A DNA stretch of 64,000 nucleotides from Streptomyces sp. SAI-135 (GTDB taxonomy: Bacteria; Actinomycetota; Actinomycetes; Streptomycetales; Streptomycetaceae): NCBI RefSeq assembly GCF_029893805.1, contig NZ_JARXYP010000001.1:434001-498000 (forward strand), written 5' to 3'. Made by a program: the position numbers and the translations under genes. The stretch's first letter is position 1; every line of letters begins with the position of its first letter. The notes under the pieces were generated by a model. The model worked only from the letters and a program-made list of their open reading frames with translations, was not told where the DNA came from and made no database searches. Positions 1 through 9,169 of the stretch are shown one piece after another.

Positions 1-1298
1 TGGTGCAACGAGGTGGTGAGCCACAGGTACAGCCCGTTGGTCACGGCGTTCTTGTACGTGCGCTCCCGGTCCCACCACACGCCGCCGCCGCATGTGCTCG
101 GATCCCAGAACCGGTGGACGTAGTCGGTGATGGTGACCGCCTCGTCCAGATATCGGCGCTCGCCGGTATAGTCGTACGCCCTGATCCAGGCCATCGCCCA
201 CCAGGCCGCGTCATCGATGGCACGGCTGATGAAATGGCCCTCGACCGGGTCCGAACTGCGCACACCCGCCGGGAAGACGCCACGGTTCTGTTCGAAGGTG
301 CGAGCGATCACCCAGTCGTAGTCGTGCCTCCCGGCCTGCTCGGCGAAGTCGACGACGGACGTGAGTGCGACAGCCGAGTTCCACCAACTGCTGCGCCACC
401 AGCCCTCGTTGGTGTGATACGACGCCAGTAGCGCGTCTGCCGCCGCGCGAGCCCGGGTCGGCGCGGGCCTCGCCCAAGCCGTGCAGGCGCCCTCCTGATG
501 GGCGGCCTCCCGGCCGCAGGCGCGGACGGCCCCGCCGTACAGCAGGCCGCGCGGGTCCCGGGTGGCGAACATCGCGGTCCTGGTCGAAGACGCCCCGGTC
601 GACACGCTCTTACGGCCGAGCGAAGAACCCTCGGGCCAGCTCGCGCCGGCGTCCCAGGAGCGGTCGAGCCAGATCTCGTCACCCGCACCGCCGCTGTCGA
701 TCAGGCCCCACGCCATGCCGTTGCGCTGGTCGACGTGCAGACTGATCGTGCGGCCGAACAAGGCGGTTGACGGGACCGGGGTGTCGTCGCCGGACGCGGT
801 GGCGGGATCGGCGCCGTCGCAGGCTGTTGCGTCGCAGACCCGCGGGTACACCCAGTCGGTGCAGCCGACCGCAGCGGCGTCGCCGCAGGCCCGGATCCAG
901 CCGCGCCGGTGACCGACCGGGTCGGAGATGTTGAACATCAGTGTGCGGGTACCGGTCCACGTGCCGGGGATGCCGGCCTTGCCGAGCAGCGGCTCCCAGG
1001 AGGCGCCTCGGTCCCAGGACCGGTCGAGCCACACCGAGTCGCCGGGCACACCTTTGTCGATGCTCGCCCAGGCCATGTTGTCGGCGTCTGAGACATGCAG
1101 TCGCAGGACGCGACCGTTGAGGTTCCTGTCCGGCACCGGGAACGTGTCCTGCCGCGCGTTCGCGGGGTCCAGGGTGTCGCATGCCAGCGCGCAGACCGCA
1201 GGCGCCGCGTACGAGGGGGTGGGCAGGGCGATCAATGTGGCCAGGGCCAGTGCCATGACCAGGAAACCGATCCATGTGCGCTGTCTTCGTGCTGACAT
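1..1298 (-). CDS. Secreted GH76 family protein, C-terminus beyond window
   Basis: Predicted secreted endo-alpha-1,6-mannanase-type enzyme (GH76). The ATG at 1298 begins a clear signal peptide: basic SARRQR, a hydrophobic stretch, then an SYAAP cleavage region near residue 31. Two copies of a module of about 110 residues follow (about 35-143 and 144-255), each with a VWLDRSWD..ASW core and a closing RACG. The GH76 domain starts near residue 258. The Asp pair D362-D363 in AIDDAAWW matches the catalytic Asp-Asp of GH76 (known for Bacillus circulans Aman6). The reading frame is open to the window edge, so the end is missing. It lies downstream of a second GH76 gene on the same strand, 88 bases away, probably in one operon. 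GH76 members act on fungal and other alpha-mannans, and some are transglycosylases, so the exact substrate is open. Confidence 0.88.
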   Translation of the reverse strand, partial: MSARRQRTWIGFLVMALALATLIALPTPSYAAPAVCALACDTLDPANARQDTFPVPDRNLNGRVLRLHVSDADNMAWASIDKGVPGDSVWLDRSWDRGASWEPLLGKAGIPGTWTGTRTLMFNISDPVGHRRGWIRACGDAAAVGCTDWVYPRVCDATACDGADPATASGDDTPVPSTALFGRTISLHVDQRNGMAWGLIDSGGAGDEIWLDRSWDAGASWPEGSSLGRKSVSTGASSTRTAMFATRDPRGLLYGGAVRACGREAAHQEGACTAWARPAPTRARAAADALLASYHTNEGWWRSSWWNSAVALTSVVDFAEQAGRHDYDWVIARTFEQNRGVFPAGVRSSDPVEGHFISRAIDDAAWWAMAWIRAYDYTGERRYLDEAVTITDYVHRFWDPSTCGGGVWWDRERTYKNAVTNGLYLWLTTSLH

Positions 1299-1386
1299 GA
1301 CGACGTATCCGCCTTTGCTCCGCCGGGGTCGGCTGGGGACCGAGGGTGCTGCGCCGATGTGCTGAGGAACGTCGGGCGCGCTGGTG

Positions 1387-2877
1387 TCATGGCGCCGCGT
1401 CGAGCAGGTCCAGGGCGCTGTGCTGCCGTGCCGCGTCCACCTTGTCGACAGGGCCGGACCAGTGCAGTCCGTACTGGTCGAGGGCGTTGCGATCGCTCGT
1501 GTGGACGCGGTCTGCCTGGCGGCGGAGGTAGGCGGTGTAGGGATGGTCCGCCAGCTCGGCGTTGAGCTTGCCCAGTCCACGTGCGTGCGCGCCCTTGAAG
1601 GACGGCCCGTCGGCGCCGCAGTCGCCGTCCTCGCACGGGTCGCGGAGGATGCCGTCGGCGGTGTGGAGGGAGGACGCCGTGGTCGCGGCGTCGGCGATCT
1701 GGCGGGCCCGGGTGAGGAGCGCGCTGTCTCCTGTGGCCCGGTGCAACTCGGTGAGGGCGCCGAGCAGGACCCCCTGGTTGTACGACCAGACCGGCTGGCC
1801 GTTGTTGCGGCAGCCGGCCAGGTCGATACCGTCGTTGACCAGGTTCGAGCCGTTGATCATTCCGGTGCCCTGGAACCAGGTCCAGCCGGCGCGGGCCCGC
1901 TCCCGGTACGTGGTGTCGCCCGGGGTCCGGTTGTGCACGGCCGCGTTGAGCTGGATGTAGAGGGAGTTGGCGATGGCGTTCTTGTACGTCTTCGCCGTGC
2001 TCCACCACACTCCGCCGCCGCAGGTACCGTCCCAGTACGCCGCCATGTGGTCGGCGTCTGTACGGGCGGTGTCGAGGTAACGGCGGTCGCCGGTCAGGTC
2101 GTACGCGGCGATCCAGGCCAGTCCCCACCATCCGGTGTCGTCGATGTAGTCGTTGCGGAACTGCCCGTCCTGCGCGTTGCGGTTGAGGTCGTAGGTGCGG
2201 GAGATCGCGTACGAGTAGCTGCCCATGCCCGACACGCGGATGTTGTCGATGACCGCGGTCAGGGCGTTGGCGGAGTTCCACCAGCCTGTGGTGTCGAAGA
2301 GGCCGGTCGCGTTGTTGTAGAAGGTCATGAGACCGGTCGCCGCAGCGGTGCGCCGGTCACCGGCGTTCCAGGTGGCGCGCGCCCAATAAGTGCAGGCGAT
2401 CTCCGTGCGATCACCGGCCTTGCCGCAGGCACGCAGGGCGCCCACGCCGCGGTTGTTCCAGTCGTCCACGTTGTACATGAGCGTGCGCCAACCCCGTTGC
2501 CCCGAGGGAACGGTGGTGTCGCCGAGCTTGCTTCCCGAGCCCCAGGTGCGGCCGCCGTCGAAGGAGCGGTCGAGCCACACCTCGTCGCCGGGGTTGCCGC
2601 CGGTTATGGATGCCCAGCCCATCGCGTCGGCGTCGTCGAAGTGCAGCACGACGGATCGGCCGTGGACGGTGGCCGTCACCGGGGCGCGGTCGCCGGTGGA
2701 GAGGACGGGGTCACGGGCATCGCAGTACTTGTTGCAGACGGTCGCCGCGGTCGTGGCTGCGCCGGCGACGGATGCCGACGGCGGGGCGACGGCCGCGAGG
2801 AGCGCGAGGGCGATCGCTGCGGCCGACGGTCTGATGGTGGGGGGAATTGGTGTGCGGTTTCTTGGTGCGGGAGTCAT
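1387..2877 (-). CDS. Secreted GH76 family alpha-1,6-mannanase-like protein
   Basis: A 496-residue predicted secreted alpha-mannan hydrolase. The chosen ATG at 2877 has a GGGGAGG ribosome site just upstream and begins a signal peptide (basic MTPAPRNR, hydrophobic alanine/leucine core, cut near SVAGA). One copy of the N-terminal module that is duplicated in the neighbouring GH76 protein spans about residues 35-145 ([17 protein letters not shown]). The GH76 catalytic domain follows, with the family Asp pair at D246-D247 in YIDDTGWW, plus GGGVWW and a conserved [11 protein letters not shown] stretch. A perfect 12-bp LacI-type palindrome lies 95 bases upstream of the start and suggests sugar-responsive repression. 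The family is certain; the precise mannan cleaved is not. Confidence 0.92.
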   Translation of the reverse strand: MTPAPRNRTPIPPTIRPSAAAIALALLAAVAPPSASVAGAATTAATVCNKYCDARDPVLSTGDRAPVTATVHGRSVVLHFDDADAMGWASITGGNPGDEVWLDRSFDGGRTWGSGSKLGDTTVPSGQRGWRTLMYNVDDWNNRGVGALRACGKAGDRTEIACTYWARATWNAGDRRTAAATGLMTFYNNATGLFDTTGWWNSANALTAVIDNIRVSGMGSYSYAISRTYDLNRNAQDGQFRNDYIDDTGWWGLAWIAAYDLTGDRRYLDTARTDADHMAAYWDGTCGGGVWWSTAKTYKNAIANSLYIQLNAAVHNRTPGDTTYRERARAGWTWFQGTGMINGSNLVNDGIDLAGCRNNGQPVWSYNQGVLLGALTELHRATGDSALLTRARQIADAATTASSLHTADGILRDPCEDGDCGADGPSFKGAHARGLGKLNAELADHPYTAYLRRQADRVHTSDRNALDQYGLHWSGPVDKVDAARQHSALDLLDAAP

Positions 2878-2971
2878 GGGGCCTCCCCGTCCGGTCGATG
2901 TTCCCGGCTTCGCCAAGGGCGGCTTGCGGACGCCGGTGAGGCGACAGCCCGGGGACATGGTGCGAATGAAA

Positions 2972-2983
2972 GAGAGCGCTCTC
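2972..2983. promoter_or_regulatory. LacI-type operator upstream of GH76 gene
   Basis: Perfect palindrome GAGAGCGCTCTC, 89 bases before the GH76 start at 2877. The same core recurs at 40345-40358. GC-centred sites of this form are bound by LacI regulators such as CebR in Streptomyces. The LacI gene at 35403 is the best local candidate because the other two LacI genes sit next to differently built sites; this assignment is inference. Confidence 0.7.
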
Positions 2984-3161
2984 GGAAGGTAATGACGGGA
3001 CGACGGGCCGTCAATGGTGCCCGAGTGTGAGCGGTCGGCAAATGGGCGTGGTGCGCGGTGCGTTCGCTCCAGAGGACCTCGCGGGTGCGGTGTGCGGAAC
3101 GAGGGCGGCGCGGAACACGTTGGTCAGGGCATCGCTGTCGACGACGTGGGGGGAGCACGAG

Positions 3162-3660
3162 CTACGCGGTATCGCGCTCGACCTCAGCAGGCGAAGTGGC
3201 GAACCCGAGGCTCGGCAGGTGGTTCATGCCGGATGTCGGCAGATGGAGCATCAGCGGATTGGCGATCTTTGCGACAGCCATAGCGGTGGCTTGGCCCGGT
3301 ACGTTGACCAGAGCATCACCCGCACCTCACGGGGCGCGCTGCGCGCCGGGTCGATGTTCCCGAGAAACTCGTTGTGGCCGTAGAGGCGGACGTCGAAGGC
3401 GCACTGGTCCTCACTCAGCCCGAACGTCTGCTCCACCCGCTGCCTGAACGTCCTGCGCAGCAGAGCGGCGCAGTTGTCGTGGCCGCGAGGATGCGCGTTT
3501 GCCTGATCGCAGTGAACGACATCGTCTCGTGTCCGGTTGATCCGGGCACCCTCAAGCTTGATGGTGTGCTGGCCGGCGGCATGGACCCGAGACCCCTCGA
3601 CGAGCACCGCCGCCGGTCGACGGCGGTGTCCTCGACGTCGGTCACATCACCGGGGCGAGC
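3162..3660 (-). pseudogene. Frameshifted remnant, C-terminus of an AtuA-like (DUF1446) protein
   Basis: Three overlapping minus-strand reading frames each carry part of one protein-like sequence with high third-position GC. An upstream piece reads VTDVEDTAVD, the middle piece reads VLVEGSRVHAAG to FDVRLYGHNEFLGN, and after a further shift near 3290 comes AVAKIANPLMLHLPT then LPSLGFATSP, ending at a TAG at 3162. This order resembles the C-terminal part of the acyclic terpene utilisation AtuA/DUF1446 family. The family call is from memory of its pattern and is tentative; that the gene is broken by at least two frameshifts is clear. The N-terminal half is absent. Confidence 0.42.
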
Positions 3661-3900
3661 TCGTGCGTGTGCTGCCGCCCGTGCCGACGCCGGCCGCGGA
3701 CAGCTACGCCCTGACCGAGGACGACGCGCACATGGCACAGCGCATCAACCGACTCATCGCTTCCTTCCGCCCGGCTTCCCCACCGGATCAATCAGCGTCA
3801 CGCGGGTCACGGGCTCCTGCGGTACGGAACGTCTTGGCACGTGCACGCCGCCCCCCGACGGCCGGGCGGCTTCGCACCAACGGCTTGCATCCCGACCGTT

Positions 3901-3912
3901 TACATCGATGTA
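3901..3912. promoter_or_regulatory. LacI-type operator upstream of GH93-like gene
   Basis: Perfect palindrome TACATCGATGTA, 48 bases before the ATG at 3961. The flanks are also shared with the site at 16127-16138 (common string TTTACATCGATGTACATT), which sits beside a LacI gene. Probable binding site for the regulator encoded at 16265-17347. Confidence 0.78.
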
Positions 3913-3960
3913 CATTCCGCTTTAGCCTGACGCCGCACCCGCCCATCAAGAAGGAGCACC

Positions 3961-5187
3961 ATGGTGATCCGGCGACTTCGGCATGCCCTCAGACGGCATC
4001 GTCTCCTCGCGCTCGCACTGACCGGCGTACTGGGCCTGCTGGCAGCTGCCCCCGCCACCCCCGCGCCCATGAACACCGGCTCGGCGGGCTCCCCGCCCGG
4101 CCTCACGGCCACCGGAACACCGCTGCGCGACGGAACAGGTCTGTATCCACGGGTCATCCGGCTCGCGCACAACGGTGCGGCCAACGGGCGCATCCTCGCC
4201 AGCGTCGTCACCTTCGACGGCAACAACGGCATCGGAGCGATCCACGAGAGCACGGACTCGGGAACGACCTTCCGCGAGGTCGGCCGGATCGCCGACCCCG
4301 AGTCCGCGACCGGCCAGGGGCTCTGCTGCACCACCCTGTTCGAGCTGCCCCGCCAGGTGGGCGCACTGCCGGCCGGCACCCTGCTGTGGGCCTCCTCCGC
4401 CGGCCAGGACGAGCAGAACCGCCGCATGGCGCTGCGGATCTGGCGGAGCAACGACGTGGGCCGCACATGGTCCTACCTGTCGTCCTGCGCCGTCGCGAAC
4501 GGCACGAGCGGGCTGTGGGAACCGGAATTCTCAGTGGCCGCCGACGGTGCCCTGGTCTGCCACTACTCCGACGAGACCGACGCCGCGCACAGCCAGAAAC
4601 TCGTCGCGGTGCGCACCTACGACGGGGTGAACTGGGTGGACCGCCACAACACCGTGGCCAGCTCCTGGACTCCCGACCGGCCCGGCATGCCGGTGGTGCG
4701 ACGACTGCCGAACGGCACCTACTTCATGAGCTACGAGATCTGCAATCCCGGCGGTCAGTACCAGTGCGTCGTGCACTACCGGACCTCCGCCGACGGCTGG
4801 AACTGGGGTGACCCCACCAACCTCGGCATCCGGCCCGAGACGGCGGACGGCAGGTACTTCCGTGCCACCCCGACCATCGCCTGGGCTCCCACGCCGGGCA
4901 AGGGAACCGACGGCAAGCTCCTGCTGATCGGGCAGCGCCTGCTCAACCGCGACGGCAGCGTCGCCTCGGGCAGCGGACGCACGATCCTCACCAACTCGCA
5001 GAACGGCAGGGGACCCTGGACTGCGATCACCGCACCGGTGACCGTGCCTGATCCCCAAGTGAACTACTGCCAGAACTACAGCTCACCGCTGCTGCCTTCG
5101 GTGGACGGGCAACGCGTCCTGCAGCTGGCCACCGACTTCGAGGGCACGGTGTGCCGCACGTACTTCGGGACGGGCCGCCTGCCCTAG
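3961..5187 (+). CDS. Secreted BNR/beta-propeller glycosidase, GH93-like
   Basis: A 408-residue secreted protein. AAGGAG lies 6 bases before the ATG. The signal peptide runs to about residue 37 (basic RRLRHALRRHR, hydrophobic core, then APATPA). Asp-box-like motifs STDSGTTF and SNDVGRTW mark a sialidase-type six-bladed propeller. The series LWEPEF, CHYSDE, HSQKL, PGMPVV and LPNGTYFMSYE resembles GH93 exo-arabinanases, in which two glutamates are catalytic; candidates are the Glu of LWEPEF and of MSYEIC. Exo-alpha-sialidase is the main alternative reading. An operator just upstream links it to the sugar importer at 12.8-16 kb, and a strong stem-loop ends the unit, so it is probably transcribed alone. 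Confidence 0.8.
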   Translation: MVIRRLRHALRRHRLLALALTGVLGLLAAAPATPAPMNTGSAGSPPGLTATGTPLRDGTGLYPRVIRLAHNGAANGRILASVVTFDGNNGIGAIHESTDSGTTFREVGRIADPESATGQGLCCTTLFELPRQVGALPAGTLLWASSAGQDEQNRRMALRIWRSNDVGRTWSYLSSCAVANGTSGLWEPEFSVAADGALVCHYSDETDAAHSQKLVAVRTYDGVNWVDRHNTVASSWTPDRPGMPVVRRLPNGTYFMSYEICNPGGQYQCVVHYRTSADGWNWGDPTNLGIRPETADGRYFRATPTIAWAPTPGKGTDGKLLLIGQRLLNRDGSVASGSGRTILTNSQNGRGPWTAITAPVTVPDPQVNYCQNYSSPLLPSVDGQRVLQLATDFEGTVCRTYFGTGRLP

Positions 5188-5215
5188 CACGGGCCGGCGC
5201 CCGACGTGACCCTCC

Positions 5216-5250
5216 CCTCGGCCCCGAACCGATCGGCTTCGGGGCCGAGG
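5216..5250 (+). terminator. Intrinsic terminator after GH93-like gene
   Basis: Perfect 13-bp inverted repeat (left arm CCTCGGCCCCGAA) with a 9-base loop, 29 bases after the stop codon at 5187. There is no U tract, as is common in Streptomyces. Confidence 0.8.
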
Positions 5251-5602
5251 CGCAGCCCGTGACGGCAGGCCGCGCCCGCCCTGATACCCCAGCCGCAGTT
5301 GGCTATCCCTGCTGGTCAGAGTCGTTTTCTCATTTTACTGAACTGATCGGCTGTCAGGTCGGATGCCCTCGAGTGCGGCGGCCATGACAGCGGCGAGCTA
5401 CGGCTTGGTGGAGGCGTCGCCACCGTGACCAGTTCAGCGCATGGGGGCAGCGCCGAAAGTGCGCGAGGGCCGGCGGTCAGCTGCCAGGAGTCACCGGATG
5501 GCCCTGTTCACGAGTTCCGGCTCCGGTCCACTTGGTGCCTGCCGCCGATCTGCCGCGATCCCGCGATGGACAACTCCGGTATCCCGGGCGCCGCCGTCAC
5601 GC
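5251..5602. other. Intergenic stretch, no gene seen
   Basis: No frame shows coding character. The piece around 5315-5345 is unusually AT-rich for the region (GTTTTCTCATTTTACTGAAC), but no gene, repeat or clear promoter pair could be assigned. Confidence 0.5.
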
Positions 5603-5641
5603 CGCACGGGCCCCAGGCGGTCATCGCCCGGGGCCCGTGCG
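5603..5641 (-). terminator. Terminator of the epoxide-hydrolase-like gene
   Basis: Perfect 12-bp inverted repeat, left arm CGCACGGGCCCC, with a 15-base loop, 20 bases beyond the stop codon of the minus-strand gene ending at 5661. Confidence 0.75.
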
Positions 5642-5660
5642 CACCTCTGCCGTGTACCCG

Positions 5661-6737
5661 TCAGGAGACCGGGTAGAAGGCGTTGATCTCGGAGACGACC
5701 TGCTCGGGGCGCTCATCCGTAAGCCAGTGTCCGGCCCCTGCCAACTGCGTACCGGTGGCGGCGGGGGCGGCGTCCTGGAAAGCTCGCAGTTCCAAGGCGC
5801 CGAGCCCGTCGGCGCTCACAACGCGCACCGGGATGGTCAGCGGGGTCTCCATCATCTCCGCGTTGTCCTTCTCGTCCTGCGGCCAAGCCCGGTAGAGCTC
5901 GAAGCCGTTGTGCAGAACCTGCGGTCGTGAGTAGACCCGGACGTACTCGGCGACATCAGCGGCGGGCACCGGCTGGGGCACATGCGACTGCGACGGATAG
6001 AAGGCCTTCAGGTAGGTGCCGACCCGCCCAGTGACCAACTGCTCCGCGAGCGGCTCCTGCTGATGGAACGGGAAGTGGAACGAGAGCGGGGCGATGTCGG
6101 TGGCGTACTTCAGGCTCTTGCCAGTCAGGCCGAAGTCCAGATTGAACCAACCGGCGACCTGATCGCGGTACTGGGCGGCCAGGGCGTAGCCGACACCGGA
6201 CCCGAGATCATGGCTGACGACCTGCACGTTGCGGGGCATGTCCAGGCGGTTGAGAAGCAGGTGGACGTAGTTCGCCAGGACCTTCTTCTCCATCGAGGGC
6301 GGGTTACCGGTCGAGTCGCCCATTCCCGGCAGGTCGACCGCGACAACGGTACGCCCCGGAAGCAGCTTCGGCATGATGCCGTGGAACTCGTACCAGCTCT
6401 CCGGCCAACCGTGCAGCAGCACCATTGACTTCGGTCCGTGACCGCCGATGACGTAGTGCATTTGAACGCCGCTGATGGTGGTGAAGCAATGCCGGAAAGT
6501 CTTGTTGAACGCGGCGTCGTTCCGAGTCACAGCGTCGTATTCGTGGCTGAGTGGGCGTTCCGGTGCAACGCAGGCCGGAGCATTGGAATGCGTCGACTCG
6601 GAAGCCGACTTCGATGTCGTCGCGGAGGCGCCGATCATGTTGCTGACCAGGGTGCCGGCAGCCAGTACGGCGCCACCGACGATGAGGCCGAGCCGTCGGT
6701 ACCGGGATGAACTCCGGTGGGCGGTGGGCGTATTCAT
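5661..6737 (-). CDS. Exported alpha/beta hydrolase, epoxide hydrolase-like
   Basis: A 358-residue protein with an N-terminal signal or anchor (RRLGLIVGGAVLAAGTLV) followed by an alpha/beta-hydrolase domain. HGWPESW is the HGxP oxyanion-hole motif of epoxide hydrolases. The nucleophile elbow SHDLGSG carries Asp rather than Ser, as in epoxide hydrolases and haloalkane dehalogenases, and GAGHW supplies the likely catalytic His. The reaction would be hydrolysis of an epoxide or another ester-forming substrate through an alkyl-enzyme intermediate, probably outside the membrane. The ATG at 6737 is used because the signal begins there, although its ribosome site is weak. It is monocistronic, with its own terminator, and its neighbours give no pathway. 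Confidence 0.82.
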   Translation of the reverse strand: MNTPTAHRSSSRYRRLGLIVGGAVLAAGTLVSNMIGASATTSKSASESTHSNAPACVAPERPLSHEYDAVTRNDAAFNKTFRHCFTTISGVQMHYVIGGHGPKSMVLLHGWPESWYEFHGIMPKLLPGRTVVAVDLPGMGDSTGNPPSMEKKVLANYVHLLLNRLDMPRNVQVVSHDLGSGVGYALAAQYRDQVAGWFNLDFGLTGKSLKYATDIAPLSFHFPFHQQEPLAEQLVTGRVGTYLKAFYPSQSHVPQPVPAADVAEYVRVYSRPQVLHNGFELYRAWPQDEKDNAEMMETPLTIPVRVVSADGLGALELRAFQDAAPAATGTQLAGAGHWLTDERPEQVVSEINAFYPVS

Positions 6738-6869
6738 TACTCGAATTCTACCCGTTCATTATCGATCGCGACGATCCAGTGGGGCAGATAATTTCCAGTC
6801 GACCTGGATTGCACCGAGGGCTTTCCGGTAGAGAAATCGGAAACTGCCTGCGGCGACGACCACGAGGGC

Positions 6870-7200
6870 GGGTGCCTGGAGTACAAGGTGGCGGATCACC
6901 GATGCGCGTCCTCGCCGGGCGGGGACGTCGGTGTCTCGCTCGCGATCGTGAGCACCGCAACGGTGGCAGTGACCGGTGATGCGATTGCGGTCGCATCCAA
7001 CCCTGCCGCGTCATCCAGTTCGAGGTGGGCGACATCGAGGTCGAGTGCGACCGGCTCCGGTCATCGCTCGGAGAGTCGGTGATGCGGGACGTCGTCCTGG
7101 AGCCCACAACGATGCCGTGGGGGCAACCGCGGTCGGTGTTGCCGAGACCCCAGATGGCCTGGCAACGATGTCCGCTGGGCGCGCACGAGCCCCGCGTATC
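6870..7200 (+). pseudogene. Remnant of a VOC (glyoxalase/bleomycin-resistance fold) gene
   Basis: Plus-strand pieces in several frames line up with the order of a VOC-fold protein: CLEYKVAD, GGDVGVSLAIV, then FEVGDIEVECDRLRSSLG and LEPTTMPWG, and after a shift AETPDGLA. The last pieces match the beta-alpha-beta unit before the usual metal-binding Glu region of small VOC dioxygenase-like proteins. There is no intact frame. The family is a pattern judgement; the broken state follows from the frame changes. Confidence 0.45.
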
Positions 7201-7297
7201 CGGTGAAACGCCCGGGAAATATGGGCGGCGGGGTGGCCCTGGCATGCGCCTTGGGCCACCTCCCGCGGCACCTCGATGGTGTGCCGCCTTGTCGTCG

Positions 7298-7714
7298 CTA
7301 CTTGCTGAGCTGCGCGCGGAGTGAGTCGACGTCCATCATGTACCACATGTACTTGAATCGGCCGTCCTGGACTTCGTAGAACGCGGTCTCGGCGAAGGAA
7401 ACCGTAGCTCCGGTGGGAGCCAGGCCGTTCCACTTCCGCTCCGGTGTTCCGGTGTCGATGAGGCGGGCAGCGACATGACCACCATCGACGAGGAGTTCCT
7501 GGATCTCCCATGACAGGTCCGGGACGGCGTCGGTGTGCCGACGGAACTCGGCCACCATGTCGTCACGGGCGACCGGCGTGCCGTTCATGATGACCTCGTC
7601 GTGCGCGAACTCATCCATGCGGTCGAAATCACGGTTGTTCGCCAGTTCCACGTACCGACGGTAAAAATCGCGCAGCTCATCCGACGTCATCCCTGCGCTC
7701 ACGTGATCACTCAT
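7298..7714 (-). CDS. SnoaL-like / NTF2-fold protein
   Basis: A 138-residue soluble protein of the SnoaL-like (NTF2-fold) group: SDELRDFYRRYVELANNRDFD, a cone-shaped alpha+beta pattern, and AARLIDTGT, with no export signal. The family includes polyketide cyclases, ester cyclases and steroid isomerase-like proteins and many of unknown activity, so no reaction can be assigned. The ATG at 7714 with GGAAA upstream is preferred; an in-frame TTG at 7726 is possible. It is divergent from the XRE regulator at 7943, which could control it. Between them is a 7-bp stem (7878-7884 with 7897-7903, CCCTGCC arm). Confidence 0.78.
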   Translation of the reverse strand: MSDHVSAGMTSDELRDFYRRYVELANNRDFDRMDEFAHDEVIMNGTPVARDDMVAEFRRHTDAVPDLSWEIQELLVDGGHVAARLIDTGTPERKWNGLAPTGATVSFAETAFYEVQDGRFKYMWYMMDVDSLRAQLSK

Positions 7715-7942
7715 TGCTGTTTCCAATTCTTTGGAGTCACATCACTGTTCACGTAGACCGCCCGCCATAAAGGGCCAGTAGCCAGCCGAGCATTGAGACC
7801 GACCGGATTTCGCTGCTTTCCAGGCCGGAGCAGATCCACGCCTTGAGTCTCGCCCCGCGCCGGCCAAAGTAAAAAGGCCCTGCCCAGCCTCGTACTGGCA
7901 GGGCGACCCTTAAATCCCAGGCCTCGTGGTACGACTGGAGGC

Positions 7943-8785
7943 GTGGCCTTGAACTCGCATGAACTTGCCAGCAGCCTGCGCGCGTGGCGCGACCGAGTCT
8001 CACCCGGTGAAGCAGGTCTGCCCGAGGGGGGCCGACGGCGTGTACGCGGCCTGCGCCGGCAGGAAGTCGCCCAGCTCGCAGGATTGTCGGTCGAGTACCT
8101 CGCCCGTCTGGAACAGGGACGTGCCGGACACCCCTCGGCGCCCGTGCTGATGTCACTGGCCCGCGTCCTGCGACTGTCGGACCAGGAGCGCGCGCATCTG
8201 TTCCGACTCGCAGATCAGGCCGAGCCGCTGTCCGGACAGATCAAGCGCCACATCACGCCCAGCGTGCAGCGCATCCTTGACCGCCTCACCGACACCCCCG
8301 TCACCGTCGTCGACGCGTCATGGCAGTGCGTCACCTCCAACGCCCTCGCCAATGCCTTGACCGGGGACCCCTCAGCTCTGCCGCCGCGAGAGCGGAACCT
8401 GGCGTGGACCACCTTCACCCACGTGCCCACCCGATACCTGCGCACCGACGACGAGGAGCGTCTCCTGCGCTTGGAAGTGGTCGCTGACCTGCGGGAGGCG
8501 TGGGTCCGATACCCCAAGGACACCCTGCTTCGCGAACTCATCACGCAACTTCAGACAGTCAGTCCCGACTTTGCGGAACTGTGGGAGCAACGCGTACCTC
8601 CTCAGCCCATACCGAGCAGCAGGACGTTCCTGCACCCGGAAATCGGCCCGATCACCCTCGACTGCGACTTCCTCACCGTCCGCGACAGCGATCTCCGTCT
8701 CATCGTCTACACCGCCGCCCCCGGCAGCAAAGCCGCCGGGCAACTCGACCTCCTCGCAACCATCGGCCTTCAACACTTCAGCTGA
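7943..8785 (+). CDS. XRE-family regulator with MmyB-like ligand domain
   Basis: A 280-residue DNA-binding protein. Residues about 10-75 form an XRE helix-turn-helix (RRQEVAQLAGLSVEYLARLEQGR). The rest matches the MmyB-like C-terminal domain (VQRILDRLTDTPVTVVDASWQ, then RTDDEERLLRLEVVADLR). Proteins of this layout usually repress a divergent oxidoreductase or small-molecule gene and respond to a ligand, possibly a fatty acid as proposed for MltR/MmyB types. The start is a GTG preceded by CTGGAGG. The divergent partner here is the SnoaL-like gene. Confidence 0.85.
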   Translation: MALNSHELASSLRAWRDRVSPGEAGLPEGGRRRVRGLRRQEVAQLAGLSVEYLARLEQGRAGHPSAPVLMSLARVLRLSDQERAHLFRLADQAEPLSGQIKRHITPSVQRILDRLTDTPVTVVDASWQCVTSNALANALTGDPSALPPRERNLAWTTFTHVPTRYLRTDDEERLLRLEVVADLREAWVRYPKDTLLRELITQLQTVSPDFAELWEQRVPPQPIPSSRTFLHPEIGPITLDCDFLTVRDSDLRLIVYTAAPGSKAAGQLDLLATIGLQHFS

Positions 8786-8799
8786 CGCAGGCGCGGCAG

Positions 8800-9140
8800 C
8801 AGCGGGAACACCAACGGACTCCTCCGGGCTTGATGTGGGCGTCGTCGTCGCCATGCCGACGAGCGCAGGATGTGTTCGACGGGGGTGGGGCGGCGGTCGG
8901 TGAGGCGGGTGATCAGTTGTCGTGTGTCGGCGAGACTGAGGTGGATGAGCTGGGAGGATCCGTTTCCGCTCTCTCCGTGTCCAGTTGGCCGGCGCGCAGG
9001 ACGGTGAGGCAGGCGTGGGCGGCGATGGCGAGGGTCAGGTGGCGGTGCCAGCCGGGACAGCGGCGGACCTGGTAGTCGTCCAGGACGCACTCCTGCTTCG
9101 CGCTCTGGAAGCACAGCTGGTCGGGTCGCGCCGTCGAGTA
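8800..9140 (-). pseudogene. C-terminal remnant of an IS701/IS4-type transposase
   Basis: Minus-strand translation in shifting frames gives the typical tail of Streptomyces IS701-type transposases: WHRHLTLAIAAHACLTVLRA, then SSQLIHLSLADTRQLITRL and an RSSAWRRRRPHQARRS end. A frame change lies between the two parts, and the catalytic N-terminal region is missing. No terminal inverted repeat could be identified. Confidence 0.65.
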
Positions 9141-9169
9141 CCCGTCCGAGCATGGTGGTGGAACCGAAC

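Noticed and set aside
1384..3030. Long plus-strand frame over the GH76 gene
   Set aside because: Antisense to a clear GH76 gene with signal peptide and catalytic residues; no domain of its own.
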